A model generated the notes under the pieces. It saw only the letters and a program-made list of their open reading frames with translations. It ran no database searches and had not been told where the DNA came from. Positions 1-8,024 of a stretch of DNA of 64,000 nucleotides are shown here, in pieces (position 1 is the stretch's first letter; the number at the start of each line of letters is the position of its first letter). Made by a program: the position numbers and the translations under genes. This DNA is from Marivirga lumbricoides (lineage in GTDB: Bacteria; Bacteroidota; Bacteroidia; Cytophagales; Cyclobacteriaceae): the NCBI RefSeq assembly GCF_014636295.1, contig NZ_BMEC01000016.1, forward strand, positions 62,001 through 126,000, in the 5' to 3' direction.

Positions 1-766
1 GGTTGTCTACAAAATCCTCTGAAAATCCATTGCCCATAAAGATTTGTTTGGCTTGTTCTACCGGAATTTGCACATAGGGTAATTCCGGCTTGCCTATAGT
101 CTGACCGATGATGTTAGTGAATTCCTTGTAAGTATAATCTCTTGGGCCCATAACAGCATGAACACTTTTGCCTGTAAAGTCGAGATTTGATAAATGTGCC
201 GCTGCTACTTTGGCTACATCCTGGGTAGCCACCATCGGAATGGCGGTGTCTCCATCAGCTGCTGTACCGGCTATTCCCTTGGCTTTAACCAAACCAATAA
301 TCCTTAACCAGTTTTCCATGAAGTAGGCAGAGCGAATGTGTACCACGTTTACATTTTCTAATTGATTGAGTCGAACTTCCTGCTCTCCGGTGCCACCCAT
401 CATGCCATTACCTTCGTGCATGTGAGAACCCAGACTGCTCATGTTGACGATGTATTTGATGCCTGATTTCTCGATGGCCTGAATGTAGTTGCTGGTTACC
501 TGACGTTGGTACGCCCTGGTGTTTTCTGCTTTTGGGTTGTCAGGCAAAATTAGGAAAGCACTATCTGCATTTTTGAATGCATTGGTAAGGGTTTTTACAT
601 CAGTGACATCACCACTAATTACCTCCGCACCCATATTTTTAAATTTTTCCAGTTTTTCTGTATGTCGAGCCATTACAGTTACCTGATGTCCTTCATTCAA
701 AAGGATTTCTGAAATTTTGCTACCTACTGTTCCTGTAGCTCCGAGTATTACTATCTTCTTTTTCAT
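1..766 (-). CDS. NmrA-like NAD(P)-binding oxidoreductase (3' end outside window)
   Basis: Reading back from the ATG at 764-766, an open frame of 255 codons runs off the left edge, so the C-terminus is missing. The N-terminus has a Rossmann nucleotide-binding loop, GATGTVG at residues 9-15, followed by the pattern of an atypical short-chain dehydrogenase of the NmrA/NAD(P)H-binding family: a strand ending in EVISGD, then a long substrate region. Such proteins act as quinone or flavin reductases or as redox-sensing regulators; the substrate here cannot be told. Its promoter region (801-846) resembles that of the dehydrogenase at 1697-2641, so the two are probably co-regulated. A related NmrA protein lies at 5733-6629. 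Confidence 0.85.
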   Translation of the reverse strand, partial: MKKKIVILGATGTVGSKISEILLNEGHQVTVMARHTEKLEKFKNMGAEVISGDVTDVKTLTNAFKNADSAFLILPDNPKAENTRAYQRQVTSNYIQAIEKSGIKYIVNMSSLGSHMHEGNGMMGGTGEQEVRLNQLENVNVVHIRSAYFMENWLRIIGLVKAKGIAGTAADGDTAIPMVATQDVAKVAAAHLSNLDFTGKSVHAVMGPRDYTYKEFTNIIGQTIGKPELPYVQIPVEQAKQIFMGNGFSEDFVDN

Positions 767-800
767 TTGGTATTCTTTAAATTGTTTTTGATTAATTATA

Positions 801-846
801 AGACAAAGGTGCATAGTGGTGGATCCATAAACTTGTATCAGATCAC
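801..846 (-). promoter_or_regulatory. Promoter/operator shared with the dehydrogenase gene
   Basis: On the minus strand this 46-bp stretch carries TGATACAA, then GGATCC, then a -7-like CACCTTTG, ending 35 bp before the ATG of the NmrA-like gene. It aligns without gaps to 2671-2716, in front of the dehydrogenase gene, with 34 of 46 bases equal by my count. The conserved part extends well outside the expected core promoter, so a shared regulator site is likely. The two AraC proteins nearby are candidate binders; that is inference. Confidence 0.5.
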
Positions 847-1613
847 TGACCTTTGTTCGTCAACTGCTTCTGATTGCCACTATACATGCCTTTTTCAAAA
901 TATACAGAGTCCGTTTGTGTGGTAAAGAGTACTATGTCGCTTGTTTCTAAAGCCTTGAAAACAGGATTTTCATTTTCGATCAAAACACTTTCCCCTGAGG
1001 TAATAATGGTGTTTTCATTGACCTGTATTTTCCCCTTCATCAGATAGAATAAGGAGGCGATGTTGTAGGAATTGTCATTCGGTAATTCTATTTGATGGTC
1101 TTGCTCCAGGCGTGTGTCCATCAGCCAGGTATTGCTCCTTATTTGGAGCGGATAGTCCTCACCTCTACCTGCAATTTTTCGCCACCGATTGAGGCTGTAG
1201 ACTTCCTCTAGGTCATGAAATTGTACCTGGGGCTTTAACCCTTCCGTTTCCGGTCTGATGAAGATTTGCAAACCCTCCAATGTACCTCCTTCTATCAGGG
1301 TTTTCTCTTCATGATAGAAGCGTGCTCCTGCATTCATCATCATGAGTTTCTGATTGGAGATGATGTCAGTGAACCTTTCTGAGTCCAGGTGGTTTACTTG
1401 CCCACTTCGCAAATAAGTAAGTATTTCATCATCCTGATGAGGGTGCATGGGGATCAATGTTCCTGGGGTAATATTGGCCTGGTCTATTCGGCCAATGGTA
1501 GCAAAACCTGTATCGTTTAGTTGCGGGCGGATAAGACCGGGATACAAAATTTGTATCCCAAATCCACCTTGTTGCTTACCATATTTGATGGTATTGTCAA
1601 TCTTGGTTATCAT
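843..1613 (-). CDS. Pirin family protein
   Basis: 256 residues with the bicupin layout of pirins. The N-terminal cupin has the metal ligands in the usual places: HPH at 57-59 within HPHQDDEILTY, and HEE at 101-103 (in the family His, His, His and Glu bind one Fe or similar metal). Bacterial pirins have been reported as quercetin dioxygenases or as regulators of metabolic enzymes; the sequence does not decide between these. It lies between two redox genes on the same strand, 76 bp upstream of the NmrA-like gene, and its 3' end touches the operator-like sequence at 801-846. Length and motif spacing are normal for the family. Confidence 0.9.
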   Translation of the reverse strand: MITKIDNTIKYGKQQGGFGIQILYPGLIRPQLNDTGFATIGRIDQANITPGTLIPMHPHQDDEILTYLRSGQVNHLDSERFTDIISNQKLMMMNAGARFYHEEKTLIEGGTLEGLQIFIRPETEGLKPQVQFHDLEEVYSLNRWRKIAGRGEDYPLQIRSNTWLMDTRLEQDHQIELPNDNSYNIASLFYLMKGKIQVNENTIITSGESVLIENENPVFKALETSDIVLFTTQTDSVYFEKGMYSGNQKQLTNKGQ

Positions 1614-1696
1614 GTTCTTTGATTTTTATCTGTGAGGAAAAGGTGGTTTGCCACAAGCTTGAATACTTATGTCATACCACTGTTTTGTGATAGCTC

Positions 1697-2641
1697 TTAG
1701 CCGATTTCAACTACTATCTTGCCGACATAACCACCCTTTTCAGCATATTGGTAGGCTTCCATGGTTTGCTCAAAAGGAAACACCTTGTTCACTTCTATTT
1801 GCAAGTCCTTGTCGATTGCAGAACGGAGTGTATCTATGATCTTAGATGATGGACTGGATAGAATTACCACGTGTTTTTTACCTGTGAACAGGTTATTGAT
1901 CAGTGAAGTAGGAATGTCAATAGGCTGCGGTATAGGGTTTAAGAATAATGATTTGGGCTTCATTATTCGTTTGGCATTGGCATAACCCATTTTGCCGGAG
2001 AGATCAACAACTATGTCATAGGTGATCGACTCTTCAAGTACATCTACCTTGGTGTAGTCTATGACATTACTAGCTCCCCATTTTTGAGCATATGCCAATC
2101 CTTTGGTACTGCTAACGGCTGTAACATCTGCACCTTTCTGCTTTAACAGTTGAAGTAAAAACATCCCAAAACCACCTGTAGCGCCATTCACTAGGATTTT
2201 CGTTTGAGGCTTGATCGTACCCATTTTTTGCAGAGCAGTTGCGGCAGCTGTTCCTACTACAGGAATGGACGCAGCCTGTGCAAAACTTATGTGTTCAGGC
2301 TTTTTCCAAACCAAAGAGGCGCTTACTGCAACATACTCGGCTAATGCACCTTCTTTCATTAAGTTTTTGACGACCCCAAAAACAGCATCCCCTTTTTTGA
2401 GGTGTGTAACCTCTGGACCAACGGCTTCTACTATGCCCGCAAAATCAGCCCCCGTATGCTTAGGGAATTTGGAGCCAGACATCAGTTTCATTTCACCCTT
2501 TCTGATTTTCCAATCCATCGGGTTGATAGAAACAGCTTTGACCTTGATTAACACTTGATTGGGTTGAATAGAAGGTTTGGTTTCTTTTACTGTTTGTAAC
2601 ACTTCTGTATTGCCAAACTTTTGATATGCTATTGCTTTCAT
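1697..2641 (-). CDS. Quinone oxidoreductase-like zinc-independent dehydrogenase (MDR superfamily)
   Basis: 314 residues. It has a GroES-like N-terminal domain with GADFAGIVEAVG at 64-75 and a Rossmann domain with the NADPH loop GATGGFG at 153-159. The structural and catalytic zinc cysteines of true alcohol dehydrogenases are absent, which points to the quinone-reductase branch (NADPH-dependent reduction of quinones or enones). The gene is preceded by a promoter region closely matching that of the NmrA-like gene at the window start, suggesting one stress regulon. The exact substrate cannot be read from sequence. Confidence 0.88.
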   Translation of the reverse strand: MKAIAYQKFGNTEVLQTVKETKPSIQPNQVLIKVKAVSINPMDWKIRKGEMKLMSGSKFPKHTGADFAGIVEAVGPEVTHLKKGDAVFGVVKNLMKEGALAEYVAVSASLVWKKPEHISFAQAASIPVVGTAAATALQKMGTIKPQTKILVNGATGGFGMFLLQLLKQKGADVTAVSSTKGLAYAQKWGASNVIDYTKVDVLEESITYDIVVDLSGKMGYANAKRIMKPKSLFLNPIPQPIDIPTSLINNLFTGKKHVVILSSPSSKIIDTLRSAIDKDLQIEVNKVFPFEQTMEAYQYAEKGGYVGKIVVEIG

Positions 2642-2670
2642 GATATTTTGTTTATTGTTTCAAAATGATA

Positions 2671-2716
2671 TCACAAAGCTGCATATCAGCGTATCCGAAA
2701 AATTGTATCAAATCAC
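2671..2716 (-). promoter_or_regulatory. Second copy of the shared promoter/operator
   Basis: Minus strand: GTGATTTGATACAA, then GGATACGC, then a -7-like GCAGCTTTG, ending 30 bp before the dehydrogenase ATG. It matches 801-846 at 34 of 46 positions without gaps and sits at nearly the same distance from the start codon. Confidence 0.5.
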
Positions 2717-2819
2717 TGTTATGCTTGCAGATTTGATTTTGGTTGATTCACCGTCTTGTAAAAAATGAATCATCGCTTTTTTTGAAAAGGAGGTGTATTA
2801 ATCGTCTTAATAAAGCTAT

Positions 2820-2860
2820 AAAATCCCAAAGCAGAATTTAGAAGCCGGCTCTGGGGTTTT
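2820..2860. terminator. Terminator hairpin, copy of the one at 6821-6862
   Basis: The stem AAAATCCCAAAGC pairs (with G-T and one mismatch) with GCTCTGGGGTTTT and is followed by a T-rich run on the plus strand. The same hairpin with neighbouring sequence recurs at 6821-6862, so it probably came here with the AraC relic beside it. Confidence 0.6.
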
Positions 2861-2873
2861 GTATTTTTGCTCA

Positions 2874-2924
2874 TTAGTAAATTTCTATAAGATCATTATT
2901 CATTTTAATTGCTTTCGAAGAACA
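2874..2924 (-). pseudogene. Relic of an AraC regulator 3' end
   Basis: Read on the minus strand this encodes SSKAIKMNNDLIEIY and a TAA stop. The intact AraC protein at 6877-7626 ends PPKALKMNSDLIEIY. The likeness continues about 50 bp downstream through the terminator at 2820-2860. Nothing AraC-like remains further upstream, where the NTF2-like gene ends at 2949, so this is a stump left by deletion or recombination. Confidence 0.65.
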
Positions 2925-2948
2925 CCTGCAGAAAGGACGTCTTCGGCA

Positions 2949-3362
2949 TTACAGAGTAGCCTGCTCTTCAATATCTGTTCGGTCAAAATGCGCACGCTTT
3001 TCGATAATCTTACCATCTTCTACTGTCAACCACATCATCAAGGAAAAGCGAATTTGATTCCCCTTAGGCTCCAGTCCCATCAAAGGATTTTTGGAATGTA
3101 CGCCCTCATGAATCATATAGGCCGCTACTTTATTGCCTTCTGCAATCAAGTCTATTATTCGGAATGAAAACTCCCCAAAGGCATCAAAATTTTTCTTCTC
3201 TGAGGCCACAAAGCCTTCTGCTCCCGGTATGGGATGATCTACCTGTACATAAAAGGTGAAATCTTTGTGCAAGAAGGTGCTCGCTGCCTCATAGTCCTCC
3301 CGATCTACAGCAGCGTAAAAGTCACGCACCAATTGCTTATTTAATTCTTGTATGCTCTTCAT
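2949..3362 (-). CDS. NTF2-like (SnoaL/DUF4440-type) protein
   Basis: 137 residues with the single alpha+beta cone of the NTF2-like superfamily: an N-terminal helix containing VRDFYAAVDREDYEAA, a core FTFYVQVDHPIPGAEG, and a final strand set ending in IIEKRAHFDRTDI. Such proteins are small enzymes (isomerases, hydrolases) or ligand binders; no specific activity can be assigned. Its ATG overlaps the stop of the MBL-fold gene (ATGA, 3359-3362), so both are translated from one mRNA and may act on related compounds. Confidence 0.8.
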   Translation of the reverse strand: MKSIQELNKQLVRDFYAAVDREDYEAASTFLHKDFTFYVQVDHPIPGAEGFVASEKKNFDAFGEFSFRIIDLIAEGNKVAAYMIHEGVHSKNPLMGLEPKGNQIRFSLMMWLTVEDGKIIEKRAHFDRTDIEEQATL

Positions 3363-4129
3363 GATATACTAATGGTTTCTCCGTCCTCTGGAATGATAAT
3401 GCTGTCGTTGATTGATTTTTGATCTACAAATTGTCTCAATTCTTTCCGCGTGAGGGTATTGTGGTATACACCTTCCATATGCACCACTATGATCTCAGCT
3501 TTAGGTGCTGCCTGATGGGTACTATAAATATCCTCTTTGTTCATCACCAACTGATCCCCAATAATGAAGCGGTTATCTCCACCATTTACCACGATCACTT
3601 CCGGATCGTATTTATCAATGCTCTTTTGGACTTCATCATACCATACGGTATCACCAGCGATATAAAGCGTTTTTTCTGATGGGTGACGCATGACCATCCC
3701 CGTCACTTGACCAGCTAGGTTTAGGATAAAGCCTTTGCCATGCTGCGCTTTGGTTCTGCTCAATTGTATATCGCCAAATGTTGAGTGCTCACCCAATACT
3801 TCCACATTGGTGAATCCCTGCTTGCGGATGACCTTTTTGTCATTTTCATCCTGCACAAAGACTTTGATATCCTTAGGTAGCGCATCGGCAGCTGCCTGGT
3901 CCCAGTGATCAAAGTGCAAGTGGGTCAGGAACAAAAAGTCTATATCCTTGATGATCTCTTCGATAGAAATTGGTAGCTCATTGTTCGGGTTTCTTTTCCA
4001 ATTCCAGTCTTTGGCCGGCATAGGGCCGCGGGCTAATGCTCCTTTTTTGGCAAACATGGGGTCTACCAACATTTTCTTTCCCGCATATTCCACCACCATC
4101 GTGGCGTTTCTTATCAATTGTACTTTCAT
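3359..4129 (-). CDS. MBL-fold metal-dependent hydrolase (UlaG-like)
   Basis: 256 residues from the ATG at 4127-4129. The metal-binding motif HLHFDH is at about 70-75, followed by further ligands in AGDTVWYD and a late His in VVHMEGV, the arrangement of UlaG/RomA-like beta-lactamase-fold hydrolases. An upstream in-frame ATG at 4156 is less likely because it falls inside the -7 element TACTTTTG (4154-4161); the chosen start leaves a 5' leader of about 20 nt. The gene overlaps the NTF2-like gene downstream by 4 bp. The substrate is unknown; lactones or phosphoesters are typical in the family. Confidence 0.87.
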   Translation of the reverse strand: MKVQLIRNATMVVEYAGKKMLVDPMFAKKGALARGPMPAKDWNWKRNPNNELPISIEEIIKDIDFLFLTHLHFDHWDQAAADALPKDIKVFVQDENDKKVIRKQGFTNVEVLGEHSTFGDIQLSRTKAQHGKGFILNLAGQVTGMVMRHPSEKTLYIAGDTVWYDEVQKSIDKYDPEVIVVNGGDNRFIIGDQLVMNKEDIYSTHQAAPKAEIIVVHMEGVYHNTLTRKELRQFVDQKSINDSIIIPEDGETISIS

Positions 4130-4153
4130 TTTGTATGTCGTTTGATTATGATA

Positions 4154-4161
4154 CAAAAGTA
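4154..4161 (-). promoter_or_regulatory. -7 promoter element (TAnnTTTG) of the MBL-fold gene
   Basis: Minus strand TACTTTTG matches the Bacteroidota sigma-ABfr -7 consensus TAnnTTTG and lies 25 bp before the chosen ATG. Just downstream is TTGTATCATAATCA, which resembles part of the element shared by 801-846 and 2671-2716 in the opposite orientation. Confidence 0.5.
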
Positions 4162-4194
4162 CAGCGGTGCCCAGGTATGCTTTCTACCTATTCC

Positions 4195-5181
4195 TTATGA
4201 TAAACTACCATTTTGATAAGCGGCTTGAAATTCAGTGGCGGTAGCACCCGTCTGATTCTTAAAAAAACGCATCAGATGATTGGGCTCAGAATACCCCAAA
4301 TCAAAGGCAATCTGGCTGATGCTTTTACCAGAGTACAATAGCTCGTTTTTGATCTCGGTCAACAGCCTGTTTTTCAGAATATCGGTGGCCGTTTGGTTGA
4401 ATTGCGCTTTTACCGCCTTATTTAGGGTAATACGGCTGATGCCCATTAACTCACTATAATCTTCTATGCGCTGCTTCTCTCTGATGTGTTGCTCCAGTAG
4501 CTTTTTGAAAGCATAAGCATGGTTGGAAGTCTCAATCTGAAAGGGCAGATTATTGATCAGGGCATAATCCCTATTGAGCCGATGTAGCAAATAATAGATC
4601 AGCGAACGAATGATGTGCGCACTATCCATATTGGGAGCAACCAATTCCGTTTTTATCTCTCTCAGAATATTGCAGAGCCCCTGTATTTTGTCCGTATCCA
4701 GATCTAGCTTGAGAGGGTGGTCATATTGATAAAAGTAAAGCAGCTTGTAAGTGAACAGCTTGTCAGCAAAAAAATCATTCAGAAACTCCTCCTTGAATAT
4801 TAAAATAGTGAACTCCAATTCTGCCAAATCCACTTCCCATTTTTTGAGTTGATAGGGAGAGACAAATAAAATGGTGTTGTCCCTAATCAGGATTTTTCTA
4901 TTGTCAATGAATGCATAGCCATTTCCTTTTTTGAAAACGATGATCTCAAAATAATCCGCATTGTGTGTTTCGGATAGCATGTAGGCCTCTGCCACCCAAG
5001 CATCATTCAAGACATTGAGTAAAAAATCAACACCACATTCGGTCTTATTGAAATGTATGGTTTTCAAGGGTCTGCTCTTTATGGATTTACTGTAATCAAG
5101 TTTTTTAACTTTCGCATTACTTTTAAAACAGAGAAGGAGTTTCGCATCTATTAGCCATACTCCACTCACCTGTAAAGTCAT
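4195..5181 (-). CDS. AraC family transcriptional regulator
   Basis: Up to 328 residues. The C-terminal ~100 residues contain the double helix-turn-helix of AraC/XylS proteins: a first HTH around YSELMGISRITLNKAVK and a second around SISQIAFDLGYSEPNHLMRFFKNQTG. The N-terminal part, with YFEIIVFKKGNGYAFIDNRK, looks like a cupin-type sensing domain. The first ~40 residues have no family counterpart that I recognise and a non-ATG start further in is possible. It is the only complete regulator beside the redox genes and may control them (inference). Its start lies 9 bp from the end of the broken HxlR gene. Confidence 0.88.
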   Translation of the reverse strand: MTLQVSGVWLIDAKLLLCFKSNAKVKKLDYSKSIKSRPLKTIHFNKTECGVDFLLNVLNDAWVAEAYMLSETHNADYFEIIVFKKGNGYAFIDNRKILIRDNTILFVSPYQLKKWEVDLAELEFTILIFKEEFLNDFFADKLFTYKLLYFYQYDHPLKLDLDTDKIQGLCNILREIKTELVAPNMDSAHIIRSLIYYLLHRLNRDYALINNLPFQIETSNHAYAFKKLLEQHIREKQRIEDYSELMGISRITLNKAVKAQFNQTATDILKNRLLTEIKNELLYSGKSISQIAFDLGYSEPNHLMRFFKNQTGATATEFQAAYQNGSLS

Positions 5182-5190
5182 TGTGTGGAT

Positions 5191-5535
5191 TTAAGACTCT
5201 ACCGAAAGATTCTCCAGGCCAAATTCACCAAGTATTTGTGCAATAGGTAAGGTCTTTAACCCCAGTGCTGTTAAACGATATTCTACTCTAGGAGGTATTT
5301 CTGGATAAGCTTTTTTGTGCACAAGTTTGTGTTAAACCAGGTAGTTTAGTTCCTGAATCAACATCTTCTCACTAATCCCAATAACCTTACGCTTGATTTC
5401 CCCATATCTCAACACATTTTCCCCTATTTCAAATAGAATAAGCAGTGTCCATTTTCCACCCAAAAGACTTAGCGTCCTTCTTACCGGGCAATTGATTTCT
5501 CCACAGTATTCATTTTTTTTCAAAATTTTTTCCAT
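5191..5535 (-). pseudogene. HxlR family regulator interrupted by an in-frame TAA
   Basis: The reading frame of 114 codons matches an HxlR winged-helix regulator from end to end: CPVRRTLSLLGGKWTLLIL at the N-terminus, then GISEKMLIQELNYLV, then HKKAYPEIPPRVEYRLTALG. Between the last two blocks codon 68 (5332-5334) is TAA; the frame is otherwise intact through to the normal stop at 5191. CAA to TAA would be a one-base change. The truncated 67-residue product would lack the wing and dimer helix. HxlR proteins usually sense thiol or quinone stress and repress a divergent reductase gene, which fits the NmrA gene at 5733. Sequencing error or rare readthrough cannot be excluded. Confidence 0.85.
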
Positions 5536-5558
5536 TGATAATCAGTTAATCTAACCAA

Positions 5559-5620
5559 TAAGTAAGCACCTAACATTTTGGTAAGTACTTGAACAAAAGT
5601 AAGTATTCGTCTAGCTTTGT
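5559..5620. promoter_or_regulatory. Overlapping divergent promoters with repeated operator motif
   Basis: A plus-strand -7 element TAGCTTTG (5612-5619) faces the NmrA gene and a minus-strand one, TACTTTTG (5594-5601 read in reverse), faces the HxlR gene. Around them are three related motifs, AAGTAAGCAC, GTAAGTACTT and AGTAAGTATT, within 50 bp. This is a plausible HxlR operator covering both promoters. Confidence 0.55.
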
Positions 5621-5732
5621 ACAAGTTTTAATCAAAAAAGGACTTAAAGTCAGCGCATCATTATAGGCTGAATTAAACTAAGAAACATTTACTCCCTGAG
5701 GAAGGGGTGTTTTTAACTATTCAAAAATCAAT

Positions 5733-6629
5733 ATGAAGATTCTAGTATTTGGAGCCACAGGCTCGCAACAATTTCATGTAATTAGTGAAGCTCAAAAAAA
5801 GGGTGCAGATATTTTTGCTGCCACGAGTTCTGAAAAGAGTTTAGAAAAATTAAAGCAGGCAGGTGCCACTCCGGTGTTGGGTGACATGTCCAAGGCTGAA
5901 AAAATGATGGAAATTACCAAGGGAATGGATGCTGTGGCCTTACTGATACCTGTTTCGCTGGCTAATCCACTGGATGGTCTGCAGTACGCTAAAAATGTAA
6001 TCGATGCATCCAAAAAGAATGGTGTAAAGAAAATCGTGTGGAATGCAAGTGGTTGGTTAACTCCTGAAAAAATAGGAATACCCGGAGAAGATGTCAAACT
6101 CGATATTAGAGATCACCTTCAAAACAGTGGAGTTGATTTCGTTATCATAGAACCGACCATCTATATGGAAAATATGATGGGGCCCTTTTGTGCACCCTTT
6201 GTAATCAATGAGAAAAAGTTAGCATATCCTACTCCAGAAGCAATGCCTATAGGCTGGATAGCCTCCAGAGATGTGAGTGCATTTGTCGTAGAGGCCATTT
6301 ACAACCCAGATTTGAAAGCAGATACTTTCCAGATCAGTGGAATGGATAACCTCAAGGGGAATGATTTAGCCAAACAATTCTCTTTAGGGCTGGGTGAAGA
6401 AGTAAGTTATTACCCTATGCCTGCAAAAGAATTTGGCGAAATGTTAAAACCATTTGTTGGAGAAGCTGGCGCGGCAGGTGTTGCGTCCTATTATGAAGGT
6501 TTGCAAAACAGTACGGAATATCCTCTGAAATACAACACTAATATGGAGGGAATATTAGAAAAGCTGCCAGTGAATATGACTTCTGTAGAAAGCTGGGTCA
6601 AAGCAAATAAATCTGCGTTTGTAGGCTAA
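5733..6629 (+). CDS. NmrA-like NAD(P)-binding oxidoreductase
   Basis: 298 residues with the Rossmann loop GATGSQQ at 7-13 and the typical NmrA course: VLGDMSKAEKM, then VKKIVWNASGW, then VIIEPTIYMENMM. These enzymes reduce quinones or sense NAD(P) state. It is transcribed away from the broken HxlR gene, a pairing common for HxlR-controlled reductases, and is the second NmrA-type gene in the window (the first is at 1-766). The loss of HxlR may leave it constitutive. An 11-bp perfect hairpin follows the stop at 6638-6673. Confidence 0.87.
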   Translation: MKILVFGATGSQQFHVISEAQKKGADIFAATSSEKSLEKLKQAGATPVLGDMSKAEKMMEITKGMDAVALLIPVSLANPLDGLQYAKNVIDASKKNGVKKIVWNASGWLTPEKIGIPGEDVKLDIRDHLQNSGVDFVIIEPTIYMENMMGPFCAPFVINEKKLAYPTPEAMPIGWIASRDVSAFVVEAIYNPDLKADTFQISGMDNLKGNDLAKQFSLGLGEEVSYYPMPAKEFGEMLKPFVGEAGAAGVASYYEGLQNSTEYPLKYNTNMEGILEKLPVNMTSVESWVKANKSAFVG

Positions 6630-6637
6630 TTATTTCA

Positions 6638-6673
6638 GGAAATTGAGTGCTCTTTGGAGAATACTCAATTTCC
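6638..6673 (+). other. Perfect 11-bp hairpin just after the NmrA stop
   Basis: GGAAATTGAGT (6638-6648) and ACTCAATTTCC (6663-6673) are perfectly complementary with a 14-nt loop. No T-run follows, so it is more like an mRNA 3'-end stabiliser than a classical intrinsic terminator; the T-rich terminator comes at 6821-6869. Confidence 0.6.
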
Positions 6674-6681
6674 CTACTAAT

Positions 6682-6822
6682 CAACCGCATTATACTACCG
6701 GAGACCTTTCCCCCGAAGAATACCAGTAGCTGAGAGAGGTAGGAATAGAAGAAGTAATGGGAAAAATGAATAACCATTTTTTGAAAAAGAGATGTAAATA
6801 TCATTTTCAACTGACTGAATAA
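6682..6822 (+). pseudogene. Possible short gene remnant with an in-frame TAG
   Basis: One plus-strand frame reads PHYTTGDLSPEEYQ, then TAG, then LREVGIEEVMGKMNNHFLKK and a stop at 6820-6822. The helix-like amphipathic wording looks protein-like, but I do not recognise the family and there is no start. It may be the tail of a lost gene downstream of the NmrA gene. Confidence 0.25.
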
Positions 6823-6869
6823 AACTCCAAAGCAATATTTAGATAGCCGACTTTGGGGTTTTATTTTTT
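6821..6869. terminator. Bidirectional terminator between NmrA and AraC genes
   Basis: AAAACTCCAAAG pairs with CTTTGGGGTTTT; a T-rich run follows on the plus strand and a shorter one on the minus strand. It lies just beyond the AraC stop (6877) and ends transcription from both sides. A diverged copy is at 2820-2860. Confidence 0.75.
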
Positions 6870-6876
6870 CTTCTCA

Positions 6877-7626
6877 CTAGTAAATCTCTATAAGATCGCT
6901 ATTCATTTTTAGCGCTTTTGGTGGCATACCGAACATCTCATACATGTATTTATTGAACTGTGACTGATCATAGAATCCAGTAGCATATGCAATATCAGTT
7001 AGGTTTCTATCTTTCTCGGTTAGCGTTAGAATGATTGCGTGGCGCAACCTGGTCCATAATAAATACTTTGATAGGCTACTACCGGTTTGTTCTTTAAACA
7101 AAGCTGCTAATCTGGATGGGGAGAGATAGACAATATCAGCAAAGGTTTGGGGCGTGATGCCCTGATTAGCGTACTTGGAATGAATGTATTCTATAATTTG
7201 TAAAACCCTTTCATCGTAATCTAAAGTTGGGATTTGGGAAAGGAGTGCGTTAATAATGGTATAAATATCATAGGTTTCCTTTTCTAAAGAGAAGAAAGAA
7301 CTCGTTTCGGAAGGCGAATTGAAGACTAAATAATCCTCATTAGGCTGAAACCTGCCAGATAGCTCTAATCCAACAGAAGAATAAGGTTCAATATTTACCA
7401 CATTTAAAGTTCCATCTTCTGCAACGCAATGATGTTTTACCTGCGGTTTGATGATGAAGCCATGTATTTTCTCACACAGCTGCCCGTTAATGGTGGAATT
7501 AAATGGTGAGTCATTTGACAAAACCATTTGAAAAGCAGAATGATGGTGAATTTCTACTGTGAGATTACGGGCTTTTAAAGCAAGGATAAATGGGTTGACC
7601 AATTGTTTAATCATATTCAATTTCAA
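6877..7626 (-). CDS. AraC family transcriptional regulator
   Basis: 249 residues. The C-terminal half is an AraC-type DNA-binding domain with HTH segments around TPQTFADIVYLSPSRLAALFK and NLTDIAYATGFYDQSQFNKYMYEMFG. The N-terminal half has a cupin-like segment (HHHSAFQMVLSNDSPFNSTI and KHHCVAEDGTLNVVNIEP), the effector-sensing part in this family. Its last residues, KALKMNSDLIEIY, and its terminator have a decayed copy at 2820-2924, so a paralogue once stood there. The target genes are unknown; the neighbouring NmrA gene is the nearest candidate. Confidence 0.9.
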   Translation of the reverse strand: MKLNMIKQLVNPFILALKARNLTVEIHHHSAFQMVLSNDSPFNSTINGQLCEKIHGFIIKPQVKHHCVAEDGTLNVVNIEPYSSVGLELSGRFQPNEDYLVFNSPSETSSFFSLEKETYDIYTIINALLSQIPTLDYDERVLQIIEYIHSKYANQGITPQTFADIVYLSPSRLAALFKEQTGSSLSKYLLWTRLRHAIILTLTEKDRNLTDIAYATGFYDQSQFNKYMYEMFGMPPKALKMNSDLIEIY

Positions 7627-8024
7627 TGAAAAATATACTTTAATATATTTATTTTTTAAGGAATATTTAAGATAAAGGTTTCGCTTTCTGGTTTTCAGTT
7701 AATAATTACATTGTTGGTTACTAACAATACAATTTGTAGACCCTTACAAACATCTGATTGCGCTTTTAACTCTATAAATATTCAAGTATATGTAATGTTG
7801 ATATAGAAGAAAAGCTAATATAATTTATTTTATCTTTTTCACTATACTATATCATTGCCTGAAAATCTGTCTCAATGCTATTTTCAATTGTAAGATGCAG
7901 CTTATGTATAAAGCTTTGCTAATGCCAATCTGCTTACTTTTATCAAATTCTGTCCAAGTCTCTGTAGTTTCCAACTCTCCTTTCTACTTTATTTTATTTA
8001 TATTAACTCGAAATTAATGAGATT
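7627..8024. other. Intergenic region between divergent genes
   Basis: 398 AT-rich bases that must hold the promoters of the AraC gene (minus) and the PD40/OmpA gene (plus). I see no confident promoter consensus, repeat, hairpin or short gene in it. Confidence 0.4.
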
